DNA of 64,000 bases from an uncultured Chloroflexota bacterium. Its GTDB lineage: Bacteria > Chloroflexota > Dehalococcoidia > Lucifugimonadales > UBA1127. Below are positions 1 to 8,704 of this stretch, piece after piece. The notes under the pieces are model-generated. The model ran no database searches and had not been told where the DNA came from. It saw only the letters and a list, made by a program, of their open reading frames with translations. Within the stretch, counting starts at the first letter, position 1. Every line of letters starts with the position of its first letter. The translations under genes and the position numbers were made by a program. The DNA lies in assembly GCA_913045315.1 (NCBI GenBank), contig CAJWQJ010000002.1:1-64000 (forward strand). Reading direction: 5' to 3'.

Positions 1-1
1 T

Positions 2-55
2 CGAGCATTTGCTGAAAAACGTGGAAATACCAGTATCGACTTCGATAAAAAATAA
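2..55 (+). CDS. 3' end of an unidentified CDS (possibly crotonase family)
   Basis: Frame 2 is open from the window edge to TAA at 53-55 and encodes 17 residues ending in FDKK. The Phe-Ala-Glu-Lys-Arg pattern resembles the C-terminal end of enoyl-CoA hydratase/isomerase proteins, which often finish with a FxEKRxP-like tail. That assignment is inference from a very short stretch. A terminator hairpin follows after about 22 bases, which supports a real gene ending here. Confidence 0.4.
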   Translation, partial: RAFAEKRGNTSIDFDKK

Positions 56-77
56 TTATCTATAGGATAAAATGTTT

Positions 78-114
78 AAGAGACCCGGTTCTTTAGTGAA
101 GTTCCGGGTCTTTT
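78..114 (+). terminator. Rho-independent terminator
   Basis: An 8-bp GC-rich stem (AGACCCGG / CCGGGTCT), extendable by A-T and G-T pairs, is followed directly by TTTT. It lies between the partial upstream CDS and the HD-domain gene. Confidence 0.8.
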
Positions 115-134
115 AATGCAATCAATATAATATT

Positions 135-728
135 TTGAATAGAAATCAAATATCAGAAGATACCATCAGAATACTAAGAAACCGAGTAAGTTTATTACCT
201 AAAGGTTTACGTAATCATATGTTTCGAGTTGAAGAAATTGGTATTGAAATTGCCAACGATCATAATATACCAGTTAATTTAGTTGCTTACGCATGTTTAG
301 GACATGATATAGCAAGAGGAATGCCCGAAAATGATTTACTAAATTATGCAGAAAATAACAACATCCCTATTGATCCAATAGAAAGACAATCACCCATACT
401 ACTACATGGCCAAGTTGGGAGTCATATTCTTCAACATGAAGAACACATCAACGAAAAAGAAATACTTGAAGCAGTATGGTGGCACACTACATTTCAAAAA
501 AATATTGGTCCTATAGGCCAAATTACTTTTCTTGCTGATAAACTTGACGAACGGAAATTGAAACAATATCCATTCCAAGAAGAAATCAGATCTCTTGCAA
601 AGGTTTCTCTTCTTAAAGCAATCGTTACATTTCTTAGTAAATCAATTAGTACTATGATCGAAAAAGAACAAATTGTTCATCCATTAGCAATTGAAACAAG
701 AAATCATCTCTTACAAATATTAAAATAG
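135..728 (+). CDS. yqeK: HD-domain phosphohydrolase, YqeK-like
   Basis: This is an HD-superfamily metal-dependent phosphohydrolase. Visible ligands are an early His (H28 in RNHMFRVE), the His-Asp pair in CLGHDIARG (H57/D58), a His in LLHGQVGSHIL (H91), a Trp-His in AVWWHTT (H117) and an Asp in FLADKLDER. The order and spacing match YqeK, which hydrolyses symmetrical dinucleoside tetraphosphates such as Ap4A. The length of 197 residues is normal for that family. The usual neighbours nadD and rsfS are absent. The start is a TTG without a clear Shine-Dalgarno sequence; an internal ATG at residue 29 would remove H28, so the TTG is preferred. Its 3' end overlaps the convergent LysE gene by 9 bases. 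Confidence 0.72.
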   Translation: MNRNQISEDTIRILRNRVSLLPKGLRNHMFRVEEIGIEIANDHNIPVNLVAYACLGHDIARGMPENDLLNYAENNNIPIDPIERQSPILLHGQVGSHILQHEEHINEKEILEAVWWHTTFQKNIGPIGQITFLADKLDERKLKQYPFQEEIRSLAKVSLLKAIVTFLSKSISTMIEKEQIVHPLAIETRNHLLQILK

Positions 729-1343
729 CCTGAATCCAAATATGATTCCAGCTAGAATTAATATAATACCAGAAACTTTCTGAGCTAAAGATAGATTATT
801 AATTATAGATTTATTCCAACTTAACCGATACATAACCATCGATAAAATTATATACCAAAGAATATCTATTGAAGTGGCTGTAAACACCATCACAGTCATT
901 TGAAAAAATGTTGCATCCTCAGAAACAAATTGGCTAAATATACCTAGAAAAAATACAGGGATTTTGGGATTAAATAGTGCCATAAGAAATCCTTCGAGAC
1001 ATGAAACTTTCAGGGAGATATTTTTCAGAGGATTAACAGGAATATTGGTTTCAAAATTTCCTCCATCACACAACATTCGAAAACCTATATATATAAGCAC
1101 AACAATTCCTAAAGTTTCTAATAAATGGATCCCAAAGGATAACGCAAGGATAAATATAGATACTCCTCCAACGGTAAAAATAGCCCAAATAAATATTCCA
1201 CATCCATGAGTGACACTAGTGAAAATTCCATGAACTATACCTCGGGACAAAGTATTATTTGAAACAAGAAGAAAACTTGGCCCCGGAGAAATAGCACCAG
1301 CTATGCAAATTCCAGCTAATTGCAACCACAAAGAAATTTCCAA
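720..1343 (-). CDS. LysE/RhtB-family amino-acid exporter
   Basis: This is a 207-residue inner-membrane protein with about six hydrophobic segments. The N-terminal signature GAISPGPSFLLVSNNTLSRG is the hallmark of the LysE/RhtB superfamily, which exports amino acids such as lysine, threonine or homoserine lactone by exchange with protons. Length is typical for the family. It lies 11 bases downstream of the membrane-anchored hydrolase gene on the same strand, so the two are probably co-transcribed with glnS. The substrate cannot be told from sequence. Confidence 0.85.
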   Translation of the reverse strand: MEISLWLQLAGICIAGAISPGPSFLLVSNNTLSRGIVHGIFTSVTHGCGIFIWAIFTVGGVSIFILALSFGIHLLETLGIVVLIYIGFRMLCDGGNFETNIPVNPLKNISLKVSCLEGFLMALFNPKIPVFFLGIFSQFVSEDATFFQMTVMVFTATSIDILWYIILSMVMYRLSWNKSIINNLSLAQKVSGIILILAGIIFGFRLF

Positions 1344-1354
1344 TATTCACCTCG

Positions 1355-2470
1355 TCAGATTGAATGCTTTATTATGCTATTAATTACCTGATATAACTTT
1401 TTAATCTCTATGATCATATTTACAGGTGATATTTCTCTGTCTGGATCAAGGTGGCGAAATAATTGAAATTCTGTGTAATTAACATCTACTTTGTTTAATA
1501 AAGCTTCATAAAGATCTTTTGATTGAATATATGGAATCATATCGTCTTTTTTATCATGCATTATGTAAACTGGAGATCTTAGATTCGTTATATATGTTGA
1601 TGGGGAAATTTCTTCATACTTTTCTTTCATAGATAATGGTAATGAATCATATAAACTATCATATTCTTCATTCGTAACCCCAGTAAGTAGTTCATAAACC
1701 GTTTGAGTATAATCATCTTCTGACTCAAATACGAAACCGTTAGTTGACATCATATTTTGCACAATAATTTTATCTTCCAAAGTCATAGATTCTAATACCA
1801 TTTCCTGATGTGTTTTCATCGTTAACTCATCAGGAGTCCATTTGATATATTCCTCTCCGTTCCAAAAGGAGTTCGTAGCAATTGAACGAACAAGTGACTC
1901 AGCATTAAAGTAGCTTGCAAAAACATTAACAAACGCAACATCATCATTTATTTCAGGTTGTGATGCAGCCATTAAAACATACGATCCTCCAACACAAAAA
2001 CCAGCAAATCCAATTCGGTCCTTATCAACATATTCCATGGATTGCATATGTTTAAACACACCTACTAATTTTTGAACATCATCAAAATTTAGGTTGCCTT
2101 CAGCAATCTCTTGTGAACTATATATAAGAGTTACAAAACCTGTTCTCGTTAATGCTGAAGCTAAGTTAACAATACGTGGATCATGATTTGCAGCAGGAGA
2201 TACTCCTAAAAAAAGTATAATTCCAGGATGCTTACCATTTAAATTAGGTTTGTATATCTGTACGGTTACATCATCCGAACCAATATTGAATTTTTCATTA
2301 GATACAATTGGGTTACTCTGTCCAAGTTTTATCGAAGGTAATTGTGGTAATACTTGGGTGATAAAAAATACTGAGCGAACTTTTACCTGACCATGTTCGG
2401 TACCAAGAGCCCATATGGGAAACAACAATACAACCGTAATCAATAAAATTAAAAAGAATCTACTAATCAT
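1355..2470 (-). CDS. Membrane-anchored dienelactone-hydrolase-like alpha/beta hydrolase
   Basis: The protein has 371 residues and begins with a hydrophobic signal anchor (RFFLILLITVVLLFPIWALG). An alpha/beta-hydrolase core follows. The nucleophile elbow reads GFAGFCVGG, the Gly-x-Cys-x-Gly form typical of dienelactone hydrolases, in which Cys replaces Ser. A later Asp (HDKKDDMIPY) and a His near the C-terminus (LFRHLDPD) complete a plausible triad. The membrane anchor places the domain outside the cytoplasm, unusual for this mostly cytosolic family. The ATG overlaps the glnS stop (ATGA), so translation is probably coupled. The substrate is unknown; an ester or lactone is the reasonable expectation. 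Confidence 0.75.
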   Translation of the reverse strand: MISRFFLILLITVVLLFPIWALGTEHGQVKVRSVFFITQVLPQLPSIKLGQSNPIVSNEKFNIGSDDVTVQIYKPNLNGKHPGIILFLGVSPAANHDPRIVNLASALTRTGFVTLIYSSQEIAEGNLNFDDVQKLVGVFKHMQSMEYVDKDRIGFAGFCVGGSYVLMAASQPEINDDVAFVNVFASYFNAESLVRSIATNSFWNGEEYIKWTPDELTMKTHQEMVLESMTLEDKIIVQNMMSTNGFVFESEDDYTQTVYELLTGVTNEEYDSLYDSLPLSMKEKYEEISPSTYITNLRSPVYIMHDKKDDMIPYIQSKDLYEALLNKVDVNYTEFQLFRHLDPDREISPVNMIIEIKKLYQVINSIIKHSI

Positions 2471-4131
2471 TGATTAATCTTTTTATTCCATGAATCCCTT
2501 AAAGCAACAATTTGATTAAATACAAGTCTAGATGATGTCGTATCCTTATCAATAACAAAATAACCATTTCTTTCGAACTGGCACTTAAATCCAATTTTTT
2601 CATCCTTTAAATTAATTTCAACTTTACTGTTTTGGATTTCTATAAAAGAATTTGGATTCAGCGATGAAAGAAAATCATCATCAAAATCAGGATTCTCAAC
2701 ATTAAATAAACGATCATATTTCCGAACATTTACGTCGATTGATTCCTTAGCCGAAACCCAATGAATGGTTCCTTTAACTTTTCTATCATCTGGTGCATTA
2801 CCACCTTTTGTATCAGGATCATATGTACAGTGAACGGCAGTAATTTCTCCAGTAGTATCATCTTTATCAAATCCGACACAGGTAATGAAATATGCATACC
2901 TAAGTCTAACTTCATTACCTAGGTAGAGACGATAATATTTTGAGGGAGGGTTTTCTTCAAAATCACTTCGTTCTATATATAATTCTTTCCCGAACGGTAG
3001 TTTTCTTGTTCCAAGTTCAGGTTTCATGGGATTATTTACTGCATCAAGATATTCAATTTGAGGGGATGGATAATTATCAATAATCACTTTTATTGGATCT
3101 ATAATACCCATAACTCTAGGAGCATTAACATTCAAATCCTCACGAATACAATGTTCAAGTAACGAAAAATCCACAGTGTTTTGACGTTTGGCAATTCCAA
3201 TAATTTCACAGAAATTTCTAATCGATTCAGAAGAGTAACCTCTTCGCCTAAGTCCTGACAAAGTAGGCATCCGAGGATCATCCCATCCAGTAACATATCC
3301 TTCTGTCACCAATCTATTTAGTCTTCTTTTACTTAAGACAGTATGACTAAGATTAAGACGAGCAAATTCTATCTGTTGTGGATGATGGATACCCAAAGCA
3401 TCGATTATCCAATCATATAGTGGGCGGTGGTCTTCAAACTCCATAGTGCAAAGTGAATGGGTAATCCCTTCAATCGAATCAGATTGACCATGAGCAAAAT
3501 CATACATTGGATAAATACACCAATTATTTCCAGTGCGATGATGGGTAGATCGCATAATCCTGTATAATATTGGATCACGTAAATTAATGTTGCCAGAAGT
3601 CATGTCTATTTTGGCACGTAATACTCGAGACCCATCTGGAAATTCACCATTTTTCATTTTTTGAAACAATGCCTCATTTTCCTCAATTGATCTATCTCGG
3701 AAAGGACTATTTATACCTGCTTCAGTAAGAGTGCCTCTTTGATCTCTGATTGTTTCATGTGATTGGTCATCAACATAAGCAAGATTCTTCTGAATAAGTT
3801 TTATTGCAAAATCATAAAGTTGATCAAAATAATCTGACGCATAATATAAAGAGGAACCCCAATCCCAACCTAACCATTGAATATCTTCTTTAATCGAATC
3901 AACAAATTCTTGTTCTTCTTTACTAGGGTTAGTATCATCAAATCGTAAATGACACTGTCCTCCAAATTCATCAGCTAAACCAAAACTCAAACAAATAGCT
4001 TTAGCATGTCCAATATGCAAATATCCATTCGGTTCAGGGGGAAAACGAGTAATAATTTTGTATGAATCAGAGCTTTCATTCATATCAGTGATTATTTTAT
4101 CTCTGATAAAATTTGATTGTATGTTTTCCAT
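2467..4131 (-). CDS. glnS: Glutaminyl-tRNA synthetase
   Basis: This class I aminoacyl-tRNA synthetase charges tRNA-Gln directly with glutamine. The HIGH motif sits in PPEPNGYLHIGHAKAI and the KMSKS-like loop is VLSKRRL. GlnRS-specific features include RFDDTNPSKEEQEFVDSI and a C-terminal anticodon-binding beta-barrel half. At 554 residues it matches bacterial GlnRS (about 550) rather than GluRS. Most bacteria outside Proteobacteria and a few other groups use GluRS plus GatCAB instead, so the gene may have been acquired by transfer. It is read as the first gene of a unit with the downstream hydrolase and LysE exporter. Confidence 0.95.
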   Translation of the reverse strand: MENIQSNFIRDKIITDMNESSDSYKIITRFPPEPNGYLHIGHAKAICLSFGLADEFGGQCHLRFDDTNPSKEEQEFVDSIKEDIQWLGWDWGSSLYYASDYFDQLYDFAIKLIQKNLAYVDDQSHETIRDQRGTLTEAGINSPFRDRSIEENEALFQKMKNGEFPDGSRVLRAKIDMTSGNINLRDPILYRIMRSTHHRTGNNWCIYPMYDFAHGQSDSIEGITHSLCTMEFEDHRPLYDWIIDALGIHHPQQIEFARLNLSHTVLSKRRLNRLVTEGYVTGWDDPRMPTLSGLRRRGYSSESIRNFCEIIGIAKRQNTVDFSLLEHCIREDLNVNAPRVMGIIDPIKVIIDNYPSPQIEYLDAVNNPMKPELGTRKLPFGKELYIERSDFEENPPSKYYRLYLGNEVRLRYAYFITCVGFDKDDTTGEITAVHCTYDPDTKGGNAPDDRKVKGTIHWVSAKESIDVNVRKYDRLFNVENPDFDDDFLSSLNPNSFIEIQNSKVEINLKDEKIGFKCQFERNGYFVIDKDTTSSRLVFNQIVALRDSWNKKINQ

Positions 4132-4233
4132 ATTTATACCTAGTAATTACCTTCATGCATCGGTTTTTAACATATGAATTATACCCAAAACACTACTAAT
4201 CTGACAAAAAAGACACTAAATAAAATTGTAATT

Positions 4234-4698
4234 CTATTCGAGGCCACCCATTTTACGAATTATAAAAAATTCATTATGAGATACTGGAGTGATAGATAAT
4301 CTTGCATATTTAAGTAATCCCATATCTTTTAGTTCACTAGTATTTTTTATATCCTTTAGTGATATCTCATGTAATAGTTTTTCAATTGGTTTTATATCAA
4401 CCATAAACCATATAGGATTATCTGGAAGACTTTTTGAGTCAAAATGATTTGAAGTTTTATCCAATGCTGTAAAATCGGGATATCCTGATCGCACTACTTC
4501 CGCTATACCAACAATACAACTAGGTTTTGAATTCGAATGATAAAAAAGAATCTGATCTCCAACTTGAATTTCATCACGTAAAAAATTTCTTGCTTTGTAA
4601 TTACGAACTCCATCCCATTCAGCAATCTTGTCGAAAATGAGATCATCCCAAGAATATGAAGAGGGTTCGGATTTAAATAGCCAATATGACATATGCAT
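4234..4698 (-). CDS. EVE-domain protein
   Basis: The 154 residues form one EVE domain, seen from the opening WLFKSEPSSYSWDDL, the WDGVRNYKARNFLRDE segment and GDQILFYHSN. EVE proteins share the PUA fold and are thought to bind modified bases in DNA or RNA. The size is standard for bacterial EVE proteins. The start could be this ATG or the ATG two codons downstream; neither has a strong Shine-Dalgarno sequence. It is about 100 bases upstream of glnS on the same strand. The exact ligand is unknown. Confidence 0.85.
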   Translation of the reverse strand: MHMSYWLFKSEPSSYSWDDLIFDKIAEWDGVRNYKARNFLRDEIQVGDQILFYHSNSKPSCIVGIAEVVRSGYPDFTALDKTSNHFDSKSLPDNPIWFMVDIKPIEKLLHEISLKDIKNTSELKDMGLLKYARLSITPVSHNEFFIIRKMGGLE

Positions 4699-4798
4699 TC
4701 TCGCTTGAAATAATTCAATTTATAGAATAATACTTTATATCATATAGAATTTATAATATTAAATGCTATCCTTTTTCTAAAATGGAAAGATCAATTAA

Positions 4799-5431
4799 AT
4801 GAAACTTTTTGATATAAGTATTCCAATTTCCAATAAAACACTTGTATATAAGGATGATGTTCCATTAGAAATCCAAAAAAAGATTACAAAAATTAATAAT
4901 GGTTCGATTACAACAAGTAATATATCAATGAGCAGCCACACAGGCACACACATCGACGCACCGCATCATTTTTTTAATGATGGAATCACAATAGATGAAA
5001 TCAATCCAGAACTATTTATTGGCTCAACATATGTAGCTGAAATTCTTGACCACGATGAGCAAATAGGAGAAAAACAAATAGAAAACATCACCATACCTAA
5101 TGGCATTTCAAGAATATTGTTTAAGACCAATAATTCGACGTTATGGAAAAAACATGAAGTTCAACCAAATTTTACGTCGCTTTCGCTTTACGCTGCCGAA
5201 TGGCTGATAAATAATAATATCCAATTGGTTGGTATAGATTATTTATCTGTTGATACTTTTACTGCCAGTAGTTTTCCAATTCATCAGAAACTTTTAAAAA
5301 ATAATGTGATTATTTTGGAGGGATTAGATTTAAGCAAAATTTCTCAAGGGATTTATACACTAATTTGTTTCCCTCTAAATATCATTAGTGGTGACGGTTC
5401 ACCAGCACGAGCAATATTAATTGAAGAATAA
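4799..5431 (+). CDS. Cyclase-family metal-dependent hydrolase (kynurenine-formamidase-like)
   Basis: The protein has 210 residues and carries the cyclase-family metal motif HTGTHIDAPHHF, which binds zinc or manganese in bacterial kynurenine formamidases and isatin hydrolases. It opens with a short beta-strand typical of the family (FDISIPISNKTLVY) and has a second conserved Asp region (GIDYLSVD). It is slightly shorter at the C-terminus than many members but looks complete. No tryptophan-catabolism genes are adjacent, so formamidase activity is only one possibility; hydrolysis of another amide or cyclic substrate is equally open. Confidence 0.8.
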   Translation: MKLFDISIPISNKTLVYKDDVPLEIQKKITKINNGSITTSNISMSSHTGTHIDAPHHFFNDGITIDEINPELFIGSTYVAEILDHDEQIGEKQIENITIPNGISRILFKTNNSTLWKKHEVQPNFTSLSLYAAEWLINNNIQLVGIDYLSVDTFTASSFPIHQKLLKNNVIILEGLDLSKISQGIYTLICFPLNIISGDGSPARAILIEE

Positions 5432-5438
5432 ATAAGTA

Positions 5439-6659
5439 TTAAACTAATAATTTCAATGAGCGATTAAAAAAGAGCACTAACAACGAAATAGTGGTTAATG
5501 CTAAACCCATGAATAAAATTGCAATCTCAATAGAGAAATATTGGCTTATCAATGTTATTGGCAAAACGGCTCCAGGCATCAATGACCATCCCATTCCTTG
5601 AATACTCATGACTCTTCCACGAAAAGCTTCATCTGAATATTCAACCATCAGGGAATTTGTAAATGTCATTCTAGCAGCCTGAATTAGACCCATTAATGCC
5701 ATCCCCAATAAACCTATCCAAAAAACAGGGTAAATATTTCCGACCAATGAAAAAGCAATTAATAAAATTCCGGAAATACTTCCAGTGGAAGCTAGAATTA
5801 TTCCCCGATTTCCAAGTTTACCTAGAAATGCAACAACCATAGCCCCACCCAAACTACCAACACCTATTGCACTAAGCAGCCATCCTAAACCTTCAGCATC
5901 TACAGAAAACATATCTTTTGCAACAATTGGAATTACCATACGTAAAGGCATTGCAAATATCAAACTGGAAAAAGACAAAATGATTAGAGTAAGCAATAAA
6001 GCATTCTTGCGTACATAGTTTATACCTGCAGTAAATTCAGCTACAACATTGTTTCCTCTAGATGCAGGAGAAAAACTAGGTAAAAAGGCAGTGAGCACAA
6101 TTGCAAACAAGTACATGGCAGCCATTAAATAATAGGTATAGGCAATTCCAATACTTTCGATTAAAATTCCTGCTAGCGAAGGAAAGGCGATATTAGTAAT
6201 ACTGATTCCAACTGAATTAAGGGCAATAGCATTCATCACCCATTTCCGCCCAACCAATTGAGGAATTAATGCCTGACGTGCAGGCATAACTAACGGCATT
6301 ATCATGCCCTGTGCAAACGAAGCTATGACTAAGTGAATCCAAGTAATTACTTCAAACGAAATTAACAATCCAACAATAATCGCCAATATAAGTGCAATAA
6401 TTTGACCTATCTGAATGAGCAATCTTTTGTCCATCCTGTCAGCCAATACACCACCAAGTAAAGAAAATAAAACAGCTGTAATTGCTCCACTTGCAGCCAC
6501 ATAACCTACTCTCGAAGCTAATCCCGTAAGATCATACGCTAGGTACCCTCTGGACAATAATTGCATTTGCATTGCACCCATATGCAAAAGAAGACCGAAC
6601 CAGTAATATCTATATGTAGGAATGCTAAGTGAAGAAAAGGTAGCAGATAATCTGCTCAA
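5439..6659 (-). CDS. MFS transporter, exporter-type (MFS_3/EntS-like)
   Basis: This 406-residue protein has about 12 predicted membrane segments. It carries the MFS loop-2 signature in GVLADRMDKRLLIQIGQ and the mirrored GRVMSIQGMGW region in the C-terminal half. The pattern of a short N-terminus followed by YYWFGLLLHMGAMQMQ resembles the MFS_3 group (enterobactin exporter-like). It lacks the Pro-Asp-Gly central loop found in five other MFS proteins here, so it is not a close paralog of them. A good Shine-Dalgarno sequence (AAAGGT) precedes the ATG. A small inverted repeat lies just upstream. Confidence 0.85.
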   Translation of the reverse strand: MSRLSATFSSLSIPTYRYYWFGLLLHMGAMQMQLLSRGYLAYDLTGLASRVGYVAASGAITAVLFSLLGGVLADRMDKRLLIQIGQIIALILAIIVGLLISFEVITWIHLVIASFAQGMIMPLVMPARQALIPQLVGRKWVMNAIALNSVGISITNIAFPSLAGILIESIGIAYTYYLMAAMYLFAIVLTAFLPSFSPASRGNNVVAEFTAGINYVRKNALLLTLIILSFSSLIFAMPLRMVIPIVAKDMFSVDAEGLGWLLSAIGVGSLGGAMVVAFLGKLGNRGIILASTGSISGILLIAFSLVGNIYPVFWIGLLGMALMGLIQAARMTFTNSLMVEYSDEAFRGRVMSIQGMGWSLMPGAVLPITLISQYFSIEIAILFMGLALTTISLLVLFFNRSLKLLV

Positions 6660-6671
6660 TTTTGTACCTTT

Positions 6672-6688
6672 CTATACGAGTTGTATAG
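6672..6688. promoter_or_regulatory. Short inverted repeat upstream of an MFS gene
   Basis: CTATAC and GTATAG arms separated by 5 bases lie 12-29 bases upstream of the ATG of the MFS gene at 5439-6659, just before its Shine-Dalgarno sequence. The position suits an operator. The arms are only 6 bp, so this may be chance in AT-rich DNA. Confidence 0.3.
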
Positions 6689-6744
6689 TGAATGCATAAA
6701 TTACTCTACATTTCATAGATCATTAAGTAAAGGATTCCAAAACG

Positions 6745-6906
6745 ATGGTACGACCACATTGGATATCAGATCATCCCCCTGCTTGCACATGCTCAGAATG
6801 TGAGGACAAAAGAATATTTCAACATGATCATGGAAAAAAAATTGGCAGAAATTCAATTTGTCCGTGTGGAAGCGAAAAGAAATACAAAAAATGTCACGGT
6901 GCCTGA
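6745..6906 (+). CDS. Small SEC-C motif zinc-binding protein
   Basis: A 53-residue protein that the ORF track missed because of its length. The C-terminal half is a clear SEC-C motif, [19 protein letters not shown], whose CxC...CH ligands bind one zinc ion, as at the C-terminus of SecA. The N-terminal half has a second cysteine cluster (CTCSEC) and several histidines that may bind another metal. The gene ends 4 bases before the convergent MFS stop codon. Free-standing SEC-C proteins are common, but their role is usually unknown. Confidence 0.75.
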   Translation: MVRPHWISDHPPACTCSECEDKRIFQHDHGKKIGRNSICPCGSEKKYKKCHGA

Positions 6907-6910
6907 AAAA

Positions 6911-8173
6911 TTAATCGTGGATTTTTACTGGTGGGGTTGCCAGAAGCTGTAGTATTGCACCTATACCACAACCTACTAATAAAATAATTAATGCTGGATT
7001 ATATGTTCCATAAACATCAAATATCCAAGCTGACCAAAGTGGGCTTAACCCTGGTCCAAGAAGATTCAATGGAGTAAGCACTCCTCTTATTGTTCCTTGA
7101 AAAAATCTTCCATAATAATTTGACCACATAACATTTTGAACAACAGCAGTAGCTCCAGCACCAATTCCATATAAAATTGTATATATTAATAGCTCTGAAA
7201 AATCCTGAGCAAACCATAATGTTCCTATAGCAATGGCAGCTATACCAAGACTACTTGCTGTAACAAACCTAATTGGAATTTTCTCACACAATATTCCCCA
7301 AAAAAACTTTGAAATCAAAGATACTGTGCTGAAAGAAGTAGCCAATAAGCTAGCAGCTTCAATGCTTAACCCCTTATCGGTAAATAACGCTACTTGATGA
7401 AGTGCTAATACACCAATAGACATCCCCATTAAATTGAATGAAATAACCATAAACCACAAACTTCTTGTTTTGATAGCTTCCTTTAATGTCCAATTATTCT
7501 CACGGATTTCATTTTGAGAATTATTTTTCTCATCGTTAACTATCTCGATACCATCAGGAAATAATCCAATATCCTCAGGTTGACGTCTCATAAATAATAA
7601 TGAGCCTGGCAAAATAAGTACCAATGGTAATATTCCAAGAATCATCCATGCAGATCGCCAGCCAAAACTACTAATCAGAAAAGCACATAAAGGAACAAAG
7701 ACAATACCTCCCAAGCTTCCACCAGTAGCTAAAATGCCCATCGCTCGTCCTCGATATCGAATAAACCATTTGGCAACTACTGAACCAGCTACAATATGAC
7801 CAGAAACTACTCCTTGGCAAAGACCCCAAAATATTCCACCAAATAAATAAAACTGCCATACTTGATTCACTATTCCAGATAAAACAAGGCTAGCAAACCC
7901 GATGATAGCTGCAGAAACATACAGTAATTTTGGACCATACTCTCTATCAACAAATGGTCCGATAACTGGTCCAAGAAATGCCATAATTAGAGCACGTAAG
8001 GTCACAACACCTGAGACTGCAGTTCGTGACCACCTTAAATCAGAACTCATAGCTTTTAAAAAAACGCTAAGTCCATATGCTCCAATTCCAGTTCCAGTGA
8101 ATGAACCAGCTATAGCCACAGCTAAAATAATCCAACCACGAAAAATCTTTGGTTTTTGTTTTTTTTGATTCAT
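6911..8173 (-). CDS. OFA/monocarboxylate-porter-like MFS transporter
   Basis: A 420-residue, 12-segment transporter. The N-terminus (RGWIILAVAIAGSFTGTG) and the central cytoplasmic loop RRQPEDIGLFPDG place it in the oxalate/formate antiporter (OFA) or monocarboxylate porter group. It shares that Pro-Glu...Pro-Asp-Gly loop, the following LKEAIKTRSLWF segment and the late GRFFQGTIRG segment with four other MFS proteins in the window. The likely substrate is a small carboxylate, by family only. The minus-strand exosortase-like pair lies immediately upstream, 18 bases away, so an operon is possible. Confidence 0.88.
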   Translation of the reverse strand: MNQKKQKPKIFRGWIILAVAIAGSFTGTGIGAYGLSVFLKAMSSDLRWSRTAVSGVVTLRALIMAFLGPVIGPFVDREYGPKLLYVSAAIIGFASLVLSGIVNQVWQFYLFGGIFWGLCQGVVSGHIVAGSVVAKWFIRYRGRAMGILATGGSLGGIVFVPLCAFLISSFGWRSAWMILGILPLVLILPGSLLFMRRQPEDIGLFPDGIEIVNDEKNNSQNEIRENNWTLKEAIKTRSLWFMVISFNLMGMSIGVLALHQVALFTDKGLSIEAASLLATSFSTVSLISKFFWGILCEKIPIRFVTASSLGIAAIAIGTLWFAQDFSELLIYTILYGIGAGATAVVQNVMWSNYYGRFFQGTIRGVLTPLNLLGPGLSPLWSAWIFDVYGTYNPALIILLVGCGIGAILQLLATPPVKIHD

Positions 8174-8191
8174 AACTCAATAATCTAAATT

Positions 8192-8704
8192 TCAGTTATT
8201 GTAAAACCAAAATTTTCTCCAAAACTTCCAGTACCATGTAACTGCAATTATTACCGGACCCATTGTCCACCAAGCTGAATAACTATAAATCGCAACTTGA
8301 TCATGAGCTCCGAAATTTGATGTGTCCAATGCAAATCCTGACAAAATTATCAACTGGGCAAATAGTACAACAAGAGTAAGTATAATGAAATTTGTTATGG
8401 TATAAATATATTTGTCATTTGGTGTGGCAATAACGACTGATGAAACTATTACTAGACCATAATAAAAAGAGAAATTATGAACATTTAATATATTAACATT
8501 CGGTCCAATGTGAGTATTTTCCCTAGATAACACAAAACGATTCCCTTCTGTAATTACGTTTACATCAAGATAACTAAATGGATATGACATTAGCGTGTCT
8601 ATAGCACTCGATAACTTATCAGCTAACCCTATAAATCCTACTATGGATAGTAATACTATGAAAAATATAATTTTAATGTGTGTGTAAATACCAATATAAC
8701 TCAT
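8192..8704 (-). CDS. Exosortase-H-associated-like membrane protein
   Basis: A 170-residue protein with about four membrane segments and one extracytoplasmic stretch of roughly 55 residues after the first segment. The segment NFSFYYGLVIVSSVVIATP resembles the conserved middle of the membrane protein that accompanies exosortase H (a Pro/Phe-x-x-Tyr-x-x-Gly pattern followed by a hydrophobic run). Its ATG overlaps the exosortase-like gene's stop codon by 4 bases, so the two are translationally coupled. The assignment rests mainly on that coupling and on weak sequence likeness. The function of such partners is not established. Confidence 0.5.
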   Translation of the reverse strand: MSYIGIYTHIKIIFFIVLLSIVGFIGLADKLSSAIDTLMSYPFSYLDVNVITEGNRFVLSRENTHIGPNVNILNVHNFSFYYGLVIVSSVVIATPNDKYIYTITNFIILTLVVLFAQLIILSGFALDTSNFGAHDQVAIYSYSAWWTMGPVIIAVTWYWKFWRKFWFYNN

